From Thysanoteuthis rhombus (taxonomy: Eukaryota; Mollusca; Cephalopoda; Oegopsida; Thysanoteuthidae): a stretch of 64,000 nucleotides of DNA. This document shows positions 1 through 10,771 of the stretch, piece by piece. A program made the translations under genes and the position numbers. Under the pieces are notes generated by a model that saw nothing but the letters and a program-made list of their open reading frames with translations, was not told the origin of the DNA and did not search any database. Where the stretch lies: the NCBI GenBank assembly GCA_963457665.1, contig OY735209.1:11736814-11800813 (forward strand). The letters run 5' to 3'. Numbering within the stretch: the stretch's first letter is position 1; every line of letters starts with the position of its first letter.

Positions 1-890
1 CAGCCCACCCGTACAATAAATAATCCACCCAAGAGTTGCGATTGCCCACTTGTGGGCAATATTGTCAAGACTGAGAAGAATGAAAACTATTCCAAACTCC
101 ATACCTATAAGATAGTGATGACATGGTGGAGAGAGAAAGACTGGGGCCGTGACAGAGAGAGAAAGACTGGGGTGTTGGGAGACAGAGGAAGAAAGCATGT
201 ACTACTTTATAACAGCTTGCTGCAAACAAATGTTGCAAGGATTTTTCTTAGACGACTGAGCTCCTTGTTAACAATATTTTGGCTGATCCATTCTTCAGCT
301 TTCTGCAGGCGTACTATCCAAAAAGGATGGTGGTAAACTGAGTTTCCCAAATGCTAGCAACGCTACTACATTGGATTCGGGATTCATCTTTTCAGTTTCT
401 TGTTAGGCCTGGATTTCCATACCTGGTCCCTGTCCAGTAGTGGAAACTACTTCAGGTTGAAGTCTGTACTTATCTGGCTTATATACTCAGTCGAAATATT
501 GACAGATTGGCTGTCGTGTTGACAACACAAGCAACAAGAAAGAGTTCAATTGTCTGAATAACTCGTCCAGTATAATTGACCCTTCTCTCAAAAGTATACA
601 CGAATGCAAAACACTATCTTGGTTTTTCAGAAAAGTGAAAAAGAAGTACAAAGCCAACTTTTTACTTTGGGGATACTTGGGTAATTAACAGGCTTTAAAA
701 TTATAGTCATAGACAGTGTGTGTGTGTGGGGGGGGGGTAAGCAGTAAAGTAACGAAGATTCATTCTAATACCAACATAGTTAAGTAGTAAAAATTAAACT
801 GGAATTTATTGGCTGTTGAATAGATTTTTATCATTCTTGTGCCGAAAGAGAATTCACCTGCTAGCATTCCAAAGGAAATTATAAAATCAC
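1..890. other. Unassigned AT-rich DNA
   Basis: No gene is visible. A short perfect hairpin lies at 41-60 (8-base arms ATTGCCCA/TGGGCAAT around CTTG). A (TG)n run followed by about ten G lies at 716-737. Bases 390-430 share the string GTTAGGCCTGGATTTCCATA with 53555-53585, so this is probably old repeat. The 94-codon frame at 52-336 has no splice signals or recognisable motif. Confidence 0.5.
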
Positions 891-899
891 ACCCACCTA

Positions 900-1075
900 T
901 ATATGCTGCATAGAGGGTGATCAATTAAAAAGTTGGGAAAGGGGGTGAACAATAAATAAGTCAAGTCTCTTGCCTTTTCAAAAATATAACCCAGCACAAA
1001 CTGGTGACCAATTTAGCATCAATGCACATTGCATATTGAACCCTCACACAAAAATCAATTTTGGAGGGGAATTTT

Positions 1076-1107
<32 letters not shown>

Positions 1108-1285
1108 GAAAAGACATTTTCCCTACTTATTGAAAGAAGTGTGTGCGCAAAATTCCAAGTTTCTACTACGAACAGTAGGGGTTGAGTGAAGTCCAGAAAG
1201 GTACATAGATAGATATAAATGTCAAAAGACAAACATACCTAGTATCAGTAACAGTGATTAAACCATTCTGTTGTAGGTAGCAGTG
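900..1285 (+). repeat. Repeat family R1, copy a (variant 3' half)
   Basis: The first part carries the R1 core: GGGTGATCAATT, then a second GTGAACAAT, then ACCAATTTAGCATCAA and a TTGAACCC block before a long A/G run. The second part (about 1110-1285) differs from most R1 copies but matches copy j at 49495-49650, sharing CAAAATTCCAAGTTTCTAC and a tail ending near GTTGTRGGTAGYRGYGAT. This marks a subfamily with a different 3' end. R1's 5' end is missing here. Confidence 0.6.
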
Positions 1286-1544
1286 ATCAAAAAATGGCTC
1301 TTCATACCTAATTTCTACCAGATAATCTCATATAAAACCAGTAAACAGTAACTAAGTCCAAGGATATGGATATCAATATCTACTGAGCTAAGTACAAACC
1401 CAGAATGGAGATTTAATTTCAATAATAAATAAATAGATGATAAAAACAACTCCAGATAAAACTTCAACTCAGTCTACTGATCGTTTTCTATGCCAGTAAC
1501 CATTATGCTGACACGAACCTCAATTTATACCACCGTTAAATATC

Positions 1545-1690
1545 TTGAGAATATACCTCATCACTGACATGCCGTGAATGATGAAGAAAAGAGTGGATGA
1601 ATCGCAAATCATTGTCTAATAAGTACTTTACCTGCCCAGGCCATAGCAGCAAAAAAAGCTGTTACACCCACAGTCAACCATGACAGAAGC
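1545..1690. repeat. Possible SINE S2-related fragment
   Basis: The stretch around 1556-1575 (CTCATCACTGACATGCCGTG) matches CTCATCACTGGCATGCCACA at 48917-48936, inside an S2-type copy. The match is short, so the assignment is tentative. The LINE fragment beginning at 1694 follows directly. Confidence 0.25.
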
Positions 1691-1693
1691 CAA

Positions 1694-2147
1694 TGAAAAG
1701 TACTAGAATACAAACATTTATAGAATGCATCCTCACGATAGTCGCTTATGGAGCAGGAACATGGGACCTAACCAAGAGATTTTCACACAAACCGAGAACC
1801 TTGCAACATGCACATGAGAGAATCATGCTTGACCTCACATGGAGAGATCACAAGACAGCACAGTTCATCAGGAAGAAAATGGGAGTCAGAGACATCATAG
1901 AATCTATTAGAAAACTTGAATGGCAATAGACAGGTCATGTTGCAAGAATGGCAGACAACTGATGGACACCACGACTCACAACATGGATCCATAGAGATCA
2001 CATGCGGAACCGCGGCCGACAAGATGGAAAGACAAAGTAGACAAGTTCAGAAAGTGTCGGCTCAGTGACGACCATGATAGAGAGGTCTTGCAAATCCTGG
2101 GGCAGATCTATATCCAACAATGAGCAATGAAAACTGATGATGATGAA
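1694..2147 (+). mobile_element. RTE-like LINE, 3' end fragment
   Basis: This is the terminal part of a non-LTR retrotransposon ORF2, downstream of the reverse transcriptase. The frame reads AYGAGTWDLTKR, then HERIMLDLTWRDHKTAQ, then GVRDIIESIRKLEWQ, followed by a stop where other copies have WAGHVARMAD. The layout matches the C-terminal tail of RTE/BovB-type elements (YG.E.W..., then L.L...GH..R). The DNA ends in CTGATGATGATGAAA, the short (TGA)n tail shared by most copies here. It is 5' truncated and has scattered stops, so it is dead. Several minus-strand open frames across it are only shadows. Confidence 0.8.
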
Positions 2148-2384
2148 ACCTACTACAGCAGCAATTCTATTAACTCTTTAATAATGGTATATTTTTTCTA
2201 TAAAATTGTTGCAGGAGATGAATCAAAATTTGAAAATAGAAACCATTATTTCAAAAGAATTTAAAGTACTGTCAACTTGAAATCTTGGACTACTCTCCAG
2301 TACAAGCCAAATTATGTAGACAGAATAAATATATAATTTCAATAATTGCAAATTTTCTAGGGTATAATCCTGCAAAGGAACTAA

Positions 2385-4385
2385 GGAAAGATTTGAAAAG
2401 AACAAATTGAAAAACAGATTTGATATCTCTACCGACAAAAACGACACCAACGTCAACAAACTCCACAACAAAATAACAGCATCTCTAAGCTGCCAATATG
2501 TTTAAACCAAGAAACACAGCGACCATTAGCAAAATCTCAGATGAAACGAGAAGACTGATTGAAAAGTGCAGAAACCTCAAACCACCAACGACCGCAAGGG
2601 AGAAAATAGAAGTACAAACGAAATAGAAGAAACTAAGAGAAGACAAAAGAAAGTATACGGTAGCCATCATCGAGACCAACCTCGAAAAATGTCAAGGATT
2701 TAAAGCAATGAACAATGTTCTTAGTACAGGAAAAACAGATAACTAGCTTTCTCAAAGCAAATGGAGACATAACAACAAATAAAGACAGAATAGTTGAATG
2801 CGCCCAAGAATTTTACCAGGAACTCTACTCTTCAAAACACGGACAATGCAACAACAACGACCGAAATACACAAGATACCATCAATCGGTTCGAAGACTAC
2901 CCCGAAGTTACACCATGGGAAGTAAAGCAAGCCATCAAACAAACAAAAAAGGAAAAGCCCCTGGACCAGATAATATCACGATCTACTCAAAAAGGCTGGT
3001 AAGAGAGTCAACAGAAAGCTAGCTATTTTATTCAACTTGTGTCTGAAAAAGATTAAAGTCCCGAAAGACTGGAACACTGCTATTATAATGCTTCTACATA
3101 AAAAAGGTAACCCCAAAGACCTCAATAACTACAGACCCATAAGCCTGCTCTACTGCAGATACAAACTTTTCACAAAAATCATCACCAGATTACTAAAACA
3201 CAAGAACAGGCTGGATTTAGAAGAAATTACTCGACCATGGACCATCTTCATTCAATATATCAGCTGAAAGAGAAGACAGCAGAATACAAAATGCCACTCG
3301 CTGTAGCATTTATAGACTTCAAGAAGGCATTCGACACTATAGAAATTCCCATGGTCATGAAGGCCATCATTCTACAAGGTGTAGACCCTGTATACGTTAA
3401 AGTACTGCAACACATATACAACCACAGCAACTCAATCATTAGGCTACATAAAAACTCTGAACTGTTTCTGCTCCAAAAAGGAGTAAGACAAGGCGATACC
3501 AGCTCACCCAAACTCTTTACAGCCTGCCTTGAGATGATCTTCCGAAACATGGACTGGGAAAATAGAGGAATCAAAATAGACGGCAAATACTTGAGCAACC
3601 TTAGATTTGCGGACGACATCGTCCTTTTCGCAGAGAACCTACATGACTTCCAACTAATGCTAGATGATCTAAAGTAAGAAAGCAAAAAAGTTAGCCTACA
3701 CATGAACTTCGGTAAAACAAAAATTATGTGCAATGATCATGTTGAGAATAGAAACATAACTGTCAAGATAGAAGATGCAAAACTCGGCAAAGTAGACCAC
3801 TACATCTACCGCAGACAACGAATCTCCATGAGACCCTCAAAAGAGGAGGAAATCAAGCGAAGAATCACTTTGGGATGGCAAGCCTTCAGCAGAGCAAGCT
3901 CAACTTTCAAAAGCCAGATCATCCCAATAATCCTAAAAAGAAGAGTATACAACCAATGCATTCTCCCGATAGTCACTTATGGAGCTGAAACATAGAACCT
4001 AACCAAGAGACAGACCTACAAACTGAGAAGCATGTAGTGTGCGCGTGAGAGAATCATGCTCCACCTCACATAGAGAGAACACAAGACAGCAATATAAGGA
4101 AGAAAACGGGTGTCCGTGACATCATAGAAACTATTAAAAAACTCAAATAGCAATGGGCAGGACATGTTGCAAGAATGAAAGACAACTGATGGACATCACG
4201 TCTCACAACATGGATCCCCAGAGATCACATAAGAAACTGAGGCCGACAGAACACAAGATGGAGAGATGAACTGGACAGATTCAGGAAATACTGGCTCCGT
4301 GATGCCCATGATAGGGAACTGTGGCGAATCCTGGGGAAGGTCTATGTCCAAAGATGGATGTTAAAAGACTAATGATGATGATGAT
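2385..4385 (+). mobile_element. RTE-like LINE, longest copy (partial ORF2 with RT)
   Basis: This is the most complete LINE in the window, about 2.0 kb. It begins with a spacer region rich in charged residues, then the RT: APGPDN-type motif near 2955, NYRPISLL at about 3125-3150, AFIDFKKAFDTI (motif A) at about 3308-3343, GVRQGDTSSPKLF (motif B) at about 3481-3519, and LRFADDIVLF (catalytic motif C) at about 3600-3629. The C-terminal tail carries HYIYRRQRISM, ITLGWQAFSRASSTFKSQ and YGAET. It ends in ACTAATGATGATGATGATC. The endonuclease is absent (5' truncation). At least three frame changes (about 2930, 3010 and 3230) and stops at about 3676 and 3994 make it non-functional. FADD at 3606-3617 replaces the commoner YADD, which is seen in several LINE clades. 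The RTE assignment rests on the tail and short-repeat 3' end, without a database comparison. Confidence 0.85.
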
Positions 4386-4758
4386 CAACATCTTTAGGCA
4401 GTACGTCATGTTGGGGGTGATCAATGAATAAAGTACTTCTCTCATCTTTCGTTAGGGCAGTGATCACTAAAAAAAAGTCTGAATTTTCAACAAAAATAAA
4501 ACAGGCACGAACTAGACATCAATTTAGCATCAACTTACATTTTAAATTGAACCCCACTGAAAAACTATTTTGGGAAATTTAAAGAAAAAAAAAAACTTGA
4601 AAAAAATTTTTTTTTGTTGACATAAGTAAATTTTCCAGCCATCTAGCTCCATCAGTGCAGCTTTTACATCTTATAGATACATAGCCAGCCAGACCAAATC
4701 AAAAACTGGAAAAAAAAAAAAAAAAAAATTGTTGACAGTTTTGGTTGACGGTTTCTAA
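4386..4758 (+). repeat. Repeat family R1, copy b
   Basis: The R1 sequence resumes exactly at the LINE tail: AACATCTTTAGGCAGTACGT, then GGGGTGATCAATGAATAA, CAGTGATCACTAA and TTTAGCATCAACTTACATTT. The 3' end is intact: ATAGCCAGCCAGACCA, AAAAACTGGAAAA, TTGACAGTTTTGGTTGACGG and TTTCTA. The first ~40 bases of R1 (AGGTCTGGTTAGTC...) are absent, and I do not find them on the far side of the LINE. Confidence 0.75.
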
Positions 4759-5099
4759 CATCAAAAAGTGATGTAGGACATCTGACTATTTTTGGAGACT
4801 GAAAGTGGACACAGGTCTCGGTTATTTACAAGTGGTAGTAATAAGTTTGAGGATGGTAGGGGAAGTGTTATCAGTAAGTAGGGTATCTGTTGACAGAACT
4901 TGTATTTCACCAGCTGGCAAGAGTACAGTTGATCAAAGTCAATCACCAAGTGTTGACCATAAGCAGCTGGACACAGTAAGCACAGCTGGGCAAGATTCTA
5001 TCTAGATGCTCTTGGAGGCAGTTGTAATTGTGGTGAGTCATTGCTAACCAAGCAATACAATTGGATGTGCTTTCAATACACTGCAGTATTCATTAACCA

Positions 5100-5290
5100 T
5101 TGTGTTAGATAACAAACCACCTCACAGTAGCACCACCAATTGCCTGACCAACCTGCAAGTGGGCAATAGATTCTTCTCTCTTTGCTCATCTGTGCGTGTC
5201 TTCCCAGACACGCCTGGCAACAACCTTGAAAATTTGAATAAGCTCGTAGTGTACCTGCTGTGTCACTATGTATACAACCACTAGTATAGG
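5100..5290 (+). repeat. Repeat R8, partial copy
   Basis: Bases 5153-5200 (ACCTGCAAGTGGGCAATAGATT, then CTTCTCTCTTTGCTCATCTGTG) resemble parts of 8545-8610 and 33855-33925, which share GGCC(A/C)RCC...CCAGCCA..., GATTCTT and CTCTTTG.TTGTCTATTTGT. This is a weak third member of a short dispersed repeat. The 60-codon frame in it is not supported as coding. Confidence 0.3.
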
Positions 5291-5534
5291 TATAAGTTTA
5301 GAGATATTGTTCCATAAATCCTACCTGTGATAGGTGTCTATTGAGTTCTGAAACCTAAGGAATATCAAAAGGATAAAAGCAGAAACATGATAGGACAAAA
5401 AAAAAAAAAAAAAGCTAGCCTATACAATGATTGAACGCCTCATGAAAAAAAAAAAAAAAAAGAACTAAAAGTTCACTGAGGCATCAACTGTAAAGTTTAA
5501 ATGCCATTATTGCCCGATCATATGATACTGGGTA

Positions 5535-5780
5535 GAAGATAATTTTAGGCAGGAAGCATCTCATGGAGGAACCTCTCTACCAAGTTCCAAGTAAATCCAG
5601 ACAGCAGGGAAAATTGATTTTAAAACAAAGTTCAAAAGTCATCATTGGCTGAGAGGAAGATTTTTCTAGGTAAGGAGCATCTTATCAAGGGACACCTTTC
5701 TACCAAATTTCAAGTAAATCTGTCTTGAAACAACAGAGAAACAATATGAGGGCAGATGGACGAACAGAGACTCTAATAGT
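5535..5780 (+). repeat. Degenerate tandem pair of ~125 bp
   Basis: Two successive blocks share a plan. The first (about 5550-5600) reads GGAAGCATCTCATGGAGGAA then CTACCAAGTTCCAAGTAAAT. The second (about 5670-5720) reads AGGAGCATCTTATCAAGGGA then CTACCAAATTTCAAGTAAAT. The phrase CCAAATTTCAAG.AAATC recurs near 32695 (AAAATTCCACTGAAATCCG), next to TTCAGTAGTTCCTGAGATAT. This wording is a common kind of old animal interspersed repeat. I cannot name the family. Confidence 0.45.
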
Positions 5781-5903
5781 CAGGCAAGGACACCTCTACA
5801 AAAGTTTTTAAATTCAGATAAGAACAATCATTTATTTCTGAATTTTTTGAATGAAAGATTATCGTTACATATAAGTGTTTTCAGACTGTTGCCCTCATTT
5901 TGG

Positions 5904-5955
5904 TTCATCAACGTTTTGGCTGTTGTACTCAATGCCCTTCTCCAGGTGGTGTTGT
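5904..5955 (-). repeat. Penelope-like terminal motif, hammerhead-like (degenerate)
   Basis: On the minus strand this reads ACACCACCTGGAGAAGGGCA, a variable loop, then CAGCCAAAACGTTG. It is a decayed relative of the two motifs at 53324-53367 and 53461-53504. The ordered parts (CTGRAGAAGG..., GCC, RAAAC, GTTG) resemble the CUGAUGA / stem II / GAAA layout of hammerhead ribozymes known from Penelope-like element ends. Core positions differ, so activity is not expected. Confidence 0.4.
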
Positions 5956-6387
5956 AAATGGTGAGGTTTCAGAAAGCTTTGGCAGGGAGATGCCAACAGT
6001 CTGAACACACCTGTGCATAGACTGTGTTTTCAAAATTGAGGTTGTGTCCTTACCAAGCATACAAACATGGATAATATTTTTCAAAGTCTTGCAAAGCGAG
6101 AGAATTCATTTCAGCTTAAAATACATTATAGTGGTCATAACTTGGAAAATGTCATTATTCTGGAATGCAATTATATATATATACTCCACTTCTTACACTA
6201 TAGCTTTTTCTCTATAACTTAAGAAACATTTTCTTACCCTGAAAGCATAAGAGTTCCTATAATAAACAGAAACTAAACATTGAAAACTTTCTCAACAATA
6301 TATAGGAGTGAAATATATATATTTAGAATGTAAAAACCATTTATGAAAAAATTTATTTTGAATGAAGGATGAGTAAAATGAAATTAA

Positions 6388-6895
6388 ACAAGAACTTTAA
6401 GATCAACAATGCATCTAGCATCCTTAGGTCCATATCTGTACGTTCCAATTTCAAAGAGATTCTAAACAAATAGTAACATTACTAGTTGTGGTAGTAGTAG
6501 CAAGAGTAGGGGGAAGATGAAGGTGAGAATGGTCAACCCGGAATAGCTATAAAAAGAAAATAATTAGTAAGCTTAAATCAAAGTAAGTGTACAATTTTCA
6601 TCTATAATTTGTTCTGGAGTCTTGGTGTATTTAAACGAGTACATTTTTTGCTGATAAGTTAGCTGGAAATTGACAAGTTTAGTCGATTTTAGCTATTTTT
6701 CAGACAGTTTTAGCTACTAATAACAAATGATACTTGGCAACACTAAAAAAACAAATGCTTGATATATAATCTTCTCATTAGATTAGATGTTCTTTTAATG
6801 ACATTGCAAATTCTCCTCTTTCTGTTTACATGAACAGAACCGACTGACCAACCAAAAAGTGTCTTATAGAGATGTGTGGACACACCTCGGTAAAA
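6388..6895 (+). repeat. Repeat family R3, copy 1 (uninterrupted)
   Basis: It opens with AACAAGAACTTTAAGATCAACAATGC (shown in part), then TCCATATCTGTA, AAAGAGATTCTAAA and ACTAGTTGTGGTAGTAGTAG. A second half includes AAGTTAGCTGGAAATTG, CAGTTTTAGCTACTAATAACAAA and TGTGTGGACAC near 6870. The 13.1-14.7 kb copy has the same order but is split by a 1 kb insertion. The GGTAGTAGTAGC trinucleotide block varies between copies. I do not recognise the element class. Confidence 0.7.
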
Positions 6896-7194
6896 GAAAT
6901 CTTTTACTTATACTTAAAGAGCCATGGGGGTGGGGGAATGGCAGTCAGGTTCTTTTGCCTTAATTTTTTTTCTTCCCCTCCTTAATTTTACTTGGATAAA
7001 TAATTCATAAACCATTTACTTCCAGCTTTATGAAAACACAGTCACCCATACATTTTAGAAACATGCCTGCCTCTCGCGTAACTAGATGAGGGGGGTGGAC
7101 TTCCTTGGTTTGAGAGCAGATTTGTCCCTCTCCTAGATTGGTCAAAATAGTTACCAAGTTGTGAATGTAAGAAAATATATAACATTCTACTCAC

Positions 7195-7336
7195 CAGACG
7201 CTTTTCCATGTCTGAACCAGAGCCTTGGATGCTTATAGCGAGCTTTTTTGCCGTATTTGTACATACTGCTCGCACTTGATCAACACGTTTTTCAACACTT
7301 AATAAATCCACAGAGAGAACTTCCGATTTTTCTGCC
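7195..7336 (-). CDS. RICH-type RhoGAP, early BAR-domain exon
   Basis: This is a 142-nt internal exon of the RICH family (ARHGAP17, ARHGAP44, SH3BP1). On the minus strand an acceptor reading GGTATTCGTTTCAG precedes it and a consensus donor, GTGAGT, follows at 7194-7189. The open frame (one base, then 47 codons) reads AEKSEVLSVDLLSVEKRVDQ, then VRAVCTNTAKKLAIS, then IQGSGSDMEKRL. From memory, the human paralogues start MKKQF.RM.QLANQTVGR and then AEKTEVLSEDLLQ(I/V)E(R/K)RL, so identity is high and the position (about residue 19 onward) agrees. These proteins have an N-terminal BAR domain that binds curved membranes, then a RhoGAP domain acting on Cdc42/Rac at junctions and synapses. Exon 1 (MKKQF...) should lie at higher coordinates and the next exon (KKLPL...) at lower ones. 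I found neither, so the flanking introns are long. The nearby 112-codon frame runs past both splice sites and is not the true product. Confidence 0.85.
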
Positions 7337-8530
7337 CTGAAACGAATACCAAAACAAAATGCTTTGAAGATATTTACCAATAGATAATATTAATAATAAT
7401 CACAACAACAATAACAATACCCACAATTAGCATGAATGAATCACCGTAGCTAGCGTGTGTACCAGAACTAATCGTCTAAAAGATTATCTATGAATAAATA
7501 GATCTCTTATCAAAAATTATCAAAAAAAAAAAAAAACCTCCACAAAGATTAGGGCACAGTTAGTCCTAAATGTTCATGATGTGTTAGAGCATTAGAGCCA
7601 AGTGAACACAAACCGTCACAGGTGTAGTTCAAATCTGGCTCGCCTATCCCCTTCTCTGTGCCATAAACTGCTTGGAAATCTTTGGTTATATTTCATGTTC
7701 AAGGATTTTTCCTCGGAGGGGGGAAAAAAAAGTTTTTTTTTCTAAAAAAGGTGGGAGGGGTGATGGTACTGCCTCCCCAGGTCTTTATTTTTCCCCACTC
7801 ACACTTCATTCTCCTTCTCTTCCCTCCTTTGAACATTTGCGCATTAATACAAACAGCCAGCCACTCAAGACAATAAGTACCGATGAAAACCTTTTAAATA
7901 AGATTCTCCGTACAGCAGAAAAGCCTGAACTGAAGATGAGTATTGGCAGAAAGCCACTAATACTGACATTCTTGACACCTCACGTCAAGTTTTCGCTGAT
8001 GGTTCTATTCTATCGTCCTTTGGCTCTACTCTAAGAAACCAACAATGAATGAACGATTGTTTTATTATTACATGGATGGCCAAGTTAACATGGTTAAATT
8101 AAACAAAGCAACAAACCTTGTTATACAATGGTGGCGTCTTGAACAGCTCAGCCCAAACCTACAGACAGGTTATGGACTTATGATAAGAGACACTAAATCG
8201 AAGCATGAAGAGTGAGAGTGGCTATGCAGCTTCAGGCAGGCAAAAACAACAAGAACCGAAAGGTTCCTACAATGTGATTAATTAAATTTTGAAAATATCA
8301 ATGGCACATCAAGAGTAGCTGAAAGAAGAACACTGCCACTGGGTGGGGGCGCAAACATATGCAAATGTAGAGGAAGAGTATGAATTTGAATTTTGAGGAA
8401 AGCCAGACTATTGTTTGATAGAATGTGGGCAAAATTACACCTCTTGAATTCGGTAGATTTGAACCTGAGAATTAATTCATACGAATATGAATTACCACGT
8501 GGTAATAATAAAAAAATTAAAAAAAAACAA
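7337..8530. other. Probable intron DNA, no feature recognised
   Basis: This lies upstream of the RICH exon on the minus strand and is presumably intronic to that gene. I searched it for an exon encoding MKKQF...QTVG and saw none. Frames of 120 and 123 codons at 7672-8034 and 8278-8649 include A/T homopolymers and a (TG)n repeat and carry no motif. A 17-base A run lies at about 7518. Confidence 0.4.
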
Positions 8531-8660
8531 ATTGAATCACTGTAACCTGTAAATGGCCAGCCCAGCCAGCCAGCCAAGGTTACAGATTCTTGTCTCTTTG
8601 CTTGTTTGTCTATGTATTTGTGTATGTGTGTGTGTGTGTGTGTGCACATCTGCTGCTCAC
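8530..8660 (+). repeat. Repeat R8 with (TG)n
   Basis: AATCACTGTAACC..., AATGGCC.RCCCA, CCAGCCAGCCA and GATTCTTGTCTCTTTG are shared with 33838-33930 in the same order. A (TG)n run (8620-8645) follows here, while the 33.8 kb copy has no such run. Confidence 0.55.
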
Positions 8661-8734
8661 ATAAACAGAAGTGAAAGAATTAAGTTGCATTTCTGGCACC
8701 CGCTGTGTATGTGGGCGTTAAACGTGGTTCCAAG

Positions 8735-8784
8735 ATGCAAATTGGCCCTCTGACGTCACACCTGCAAATTCTGTGGTTATAAAA
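8735..8784 (+). promoter_or_regulatory. Promoter-like cluster: octamer, CCAAT, CRE, TATA
   Basis: Within 50 bases there are an octamer ATGCAAAT (8735-8742), an overlapping inverted CCAAT (ATTGG, 8741-8745), a full palindromic CRE TGACGTCA (8751-8758) and a TATA box TATAAAA (8778-8784). A CRE-like TGACATCA follows at about 8821. The TATA box faces right, so initiation would fall near 8808-8815. This is where a promoter would sit for a plus-strand gene containing the exon candidates at 10412 and 14905, divergent from the minus-strand RICH gene. The sites are read directly, but their function is inferred. Each short motif can occur by chance; the full CRE and the spacing make the set notable. 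Confidence 0.35.
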
Positions 8785-9978
8785 GCATGTGGAGATACGA
8801 TAGCAAGGAAGAGAGTGGAAGTGACATCACATCCATACCAGCCACAAAAGTATACAGTGTGAAAGGGGAAAAAAAATTTAAAAAAAAAAAAAAAAGAATT
8901 TTTTTCGCAAACGAACAAGCAGTACATTGCATCTGCCAGAAAAATACTACTATTGTCGGAAGACAGCCACAAAAACATCACTGAGATTTCAACACTCATG
9001 TGCAATGATTTAAAAGAGGTGAAGTCTTTTTCTCTCCCCCCCCCTTTTTTTTTACTTTGCATCAGATATTGTGAACATTTTTTTCTTCACTTTATTATCA
9101 ACTTTGACTAGTTTTTACCTTCACTCCAATTTTCACTCAAAATCAATGATAATTTCAGTTGAAATCAATAGTAATATTACAATAATTCATCCAATAATAA
9201 ATTTGAAAAAAATTTTAAAATATTTTTTCTCACTTTGGGACACACTTAAATGCATCTAATTTTACATCAAATATTGCGGCCATTTTACTTTCTAATTTTG
9301 ACCCCAACTCTTTAAATAAACCGAACTGCAGAAGATACACTAAGATTAAGGATGTGCATCCTCATGGTTGTCTACACATATTTTGGCAGCAGTCAACAAC
9401 GAAACCTTTTCAATCTAATATACTGCCGAGCTAGAAATAACTTTCAACTAACTTTCATTTCTTGAACTTATTGCTGATATCAGGTGAATAAATTCTTTTA
9501 TTAATGTAAAAGTCATCTTGCATATTTCGTCTGTCTACACACTTTTTTTTTCCTTTAAATTTTTTTATCATACACTTTTTGGAAGTCATATTTTGTCATT
9601 TGATATTCTACCAGTATACAAGAGAAAAAGTGGCACCCCTCAACGGATACATAAGGTTACAACACGTAACTTGAAATTTAGAAAAAAGGAAAAAATTGAT
9701 TTAATCCCATGACATAGTCATAGTTCTCTTAGCTATGCACCTGTGTTTACATACATATTTTACAACCAGCACGCAAAGGGCATTAATGGGAAAACAAGAG
9801 GTTAGTTACCTAAAATAATGATTGATAATGAATAATCATAATAATCAATAATTATATTTAAATCACAAATACAATGTTAATATAATTCTAGTAATGATCC
9901 TTGGACATTCTATCGTTTAACTAGAAACAACCATCAAAGAAAATAGATCAAATTGACATTGTAATGTTATATTCATGA

Positions 9979-10021
<43 letters not shown>

Positions 10022-10411
10022 CATACATACACACTCTTACAAATATATACAATACTTGGTTACATACATACAATACATCAAAATATAATCGAATAGTTCA
10101 AACAAAAAACAGAACTACTGAAAATAATATTCAATTCATTTTTAACTTCATGTCAGAACAATAATTTGTGTGAAAGTAATTCCTCCTTTAATGCACTATG
10201 GCAGGGTTTTTTTCTATTGAACTTTTGGATGCAAATGAATTATTTCTTGGAAAAAAAAATTTCTTCTTTTAATAAGCATATACCTATAAACATAGACGTT
10301 TGTTTTTATCTAAATCATCTAAAAGAAAAAATCTTTATGAAAAAATATTCATTATTATTGTTGTTGTTTTCCTAATATAATCATAGATTCATGCACATCT
10401 ATCCTTTGTAG
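8785..10411. other. Unassigned AT-rich DNA with (AT)n
   Basis: No exon or repeat family is recognised with confidence. A poly-A run lies at about 8879-8895. An (AT)n run at 9984-10017 continues into (ACAT)n to about 10030. Frames of 60-70 codons here are A/T-rich and carry no motif. If the promoter-like cluster at 8735 is real, a first exon would start in this stretch. Confidence 0.4.
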
Positions 10412-10561
10412 AAGATATCTCTGCTGAATTCAACAGTTGAAAACAGCATGGTAACCTCTTCTAAACTCAATTCCAGCTCAAATTTGAATAAAGTAAAAAT
10501 TTCAGCACAAATAACAGTGTTTGCAACCTTAATTAAAGACTTACCATCACTTTTCGTGAAG
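10412..10561 (+). CDS. Candidate internal exon, unidentified gene
   Basis: The stretch is bounded by an acceptor (ATCTATCCTTTGTAG) and a donor (GAAG|GTAAAC) and is exactly 150 nt, with one frame open throughout in phase 0. It reads KISLLNSTVENSMVTSSKLN, then SSSNLNKVKISAQITVFATL, then IKDLPSLFVK. The second half has a hydrophobic/charged spacing like an alpha-helical (HEAT-like) repeat, but I do not recognise a family. The minus strand is also open for 64 codons, which weakens the case. The candidate terminal exon at 14905 is open in two frames; only its 82-codon frame is in phase with this exon. The alternative is chance open reading between cryptic sites. Confidence 0.3.
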
Positions 10562-10771
10562 GTAAACTTTTTTTTTTCTTCTAATGAAGTCAATTTTCAA
10601 ATAAAAAGATTAAAAAAATTAAAAAAACTCTTCATTTTTCTGTTTCTCTTCCTCTCTCCCTTCCTACATACTCTCTTATTGACTTTGGTTTTTAAATCAG
10701 GTCGGCTCTCTTTCTCTTTCCACTCTCTCTTACAGCAGAGTCTCCATGAAGACAGGATATACAGAGCAGGT

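Noticed and set aside
3260-3733. 157-codon minus-strand frame
   Set aside because: It is the antisense shadow of the LINE reverse transcriptase.
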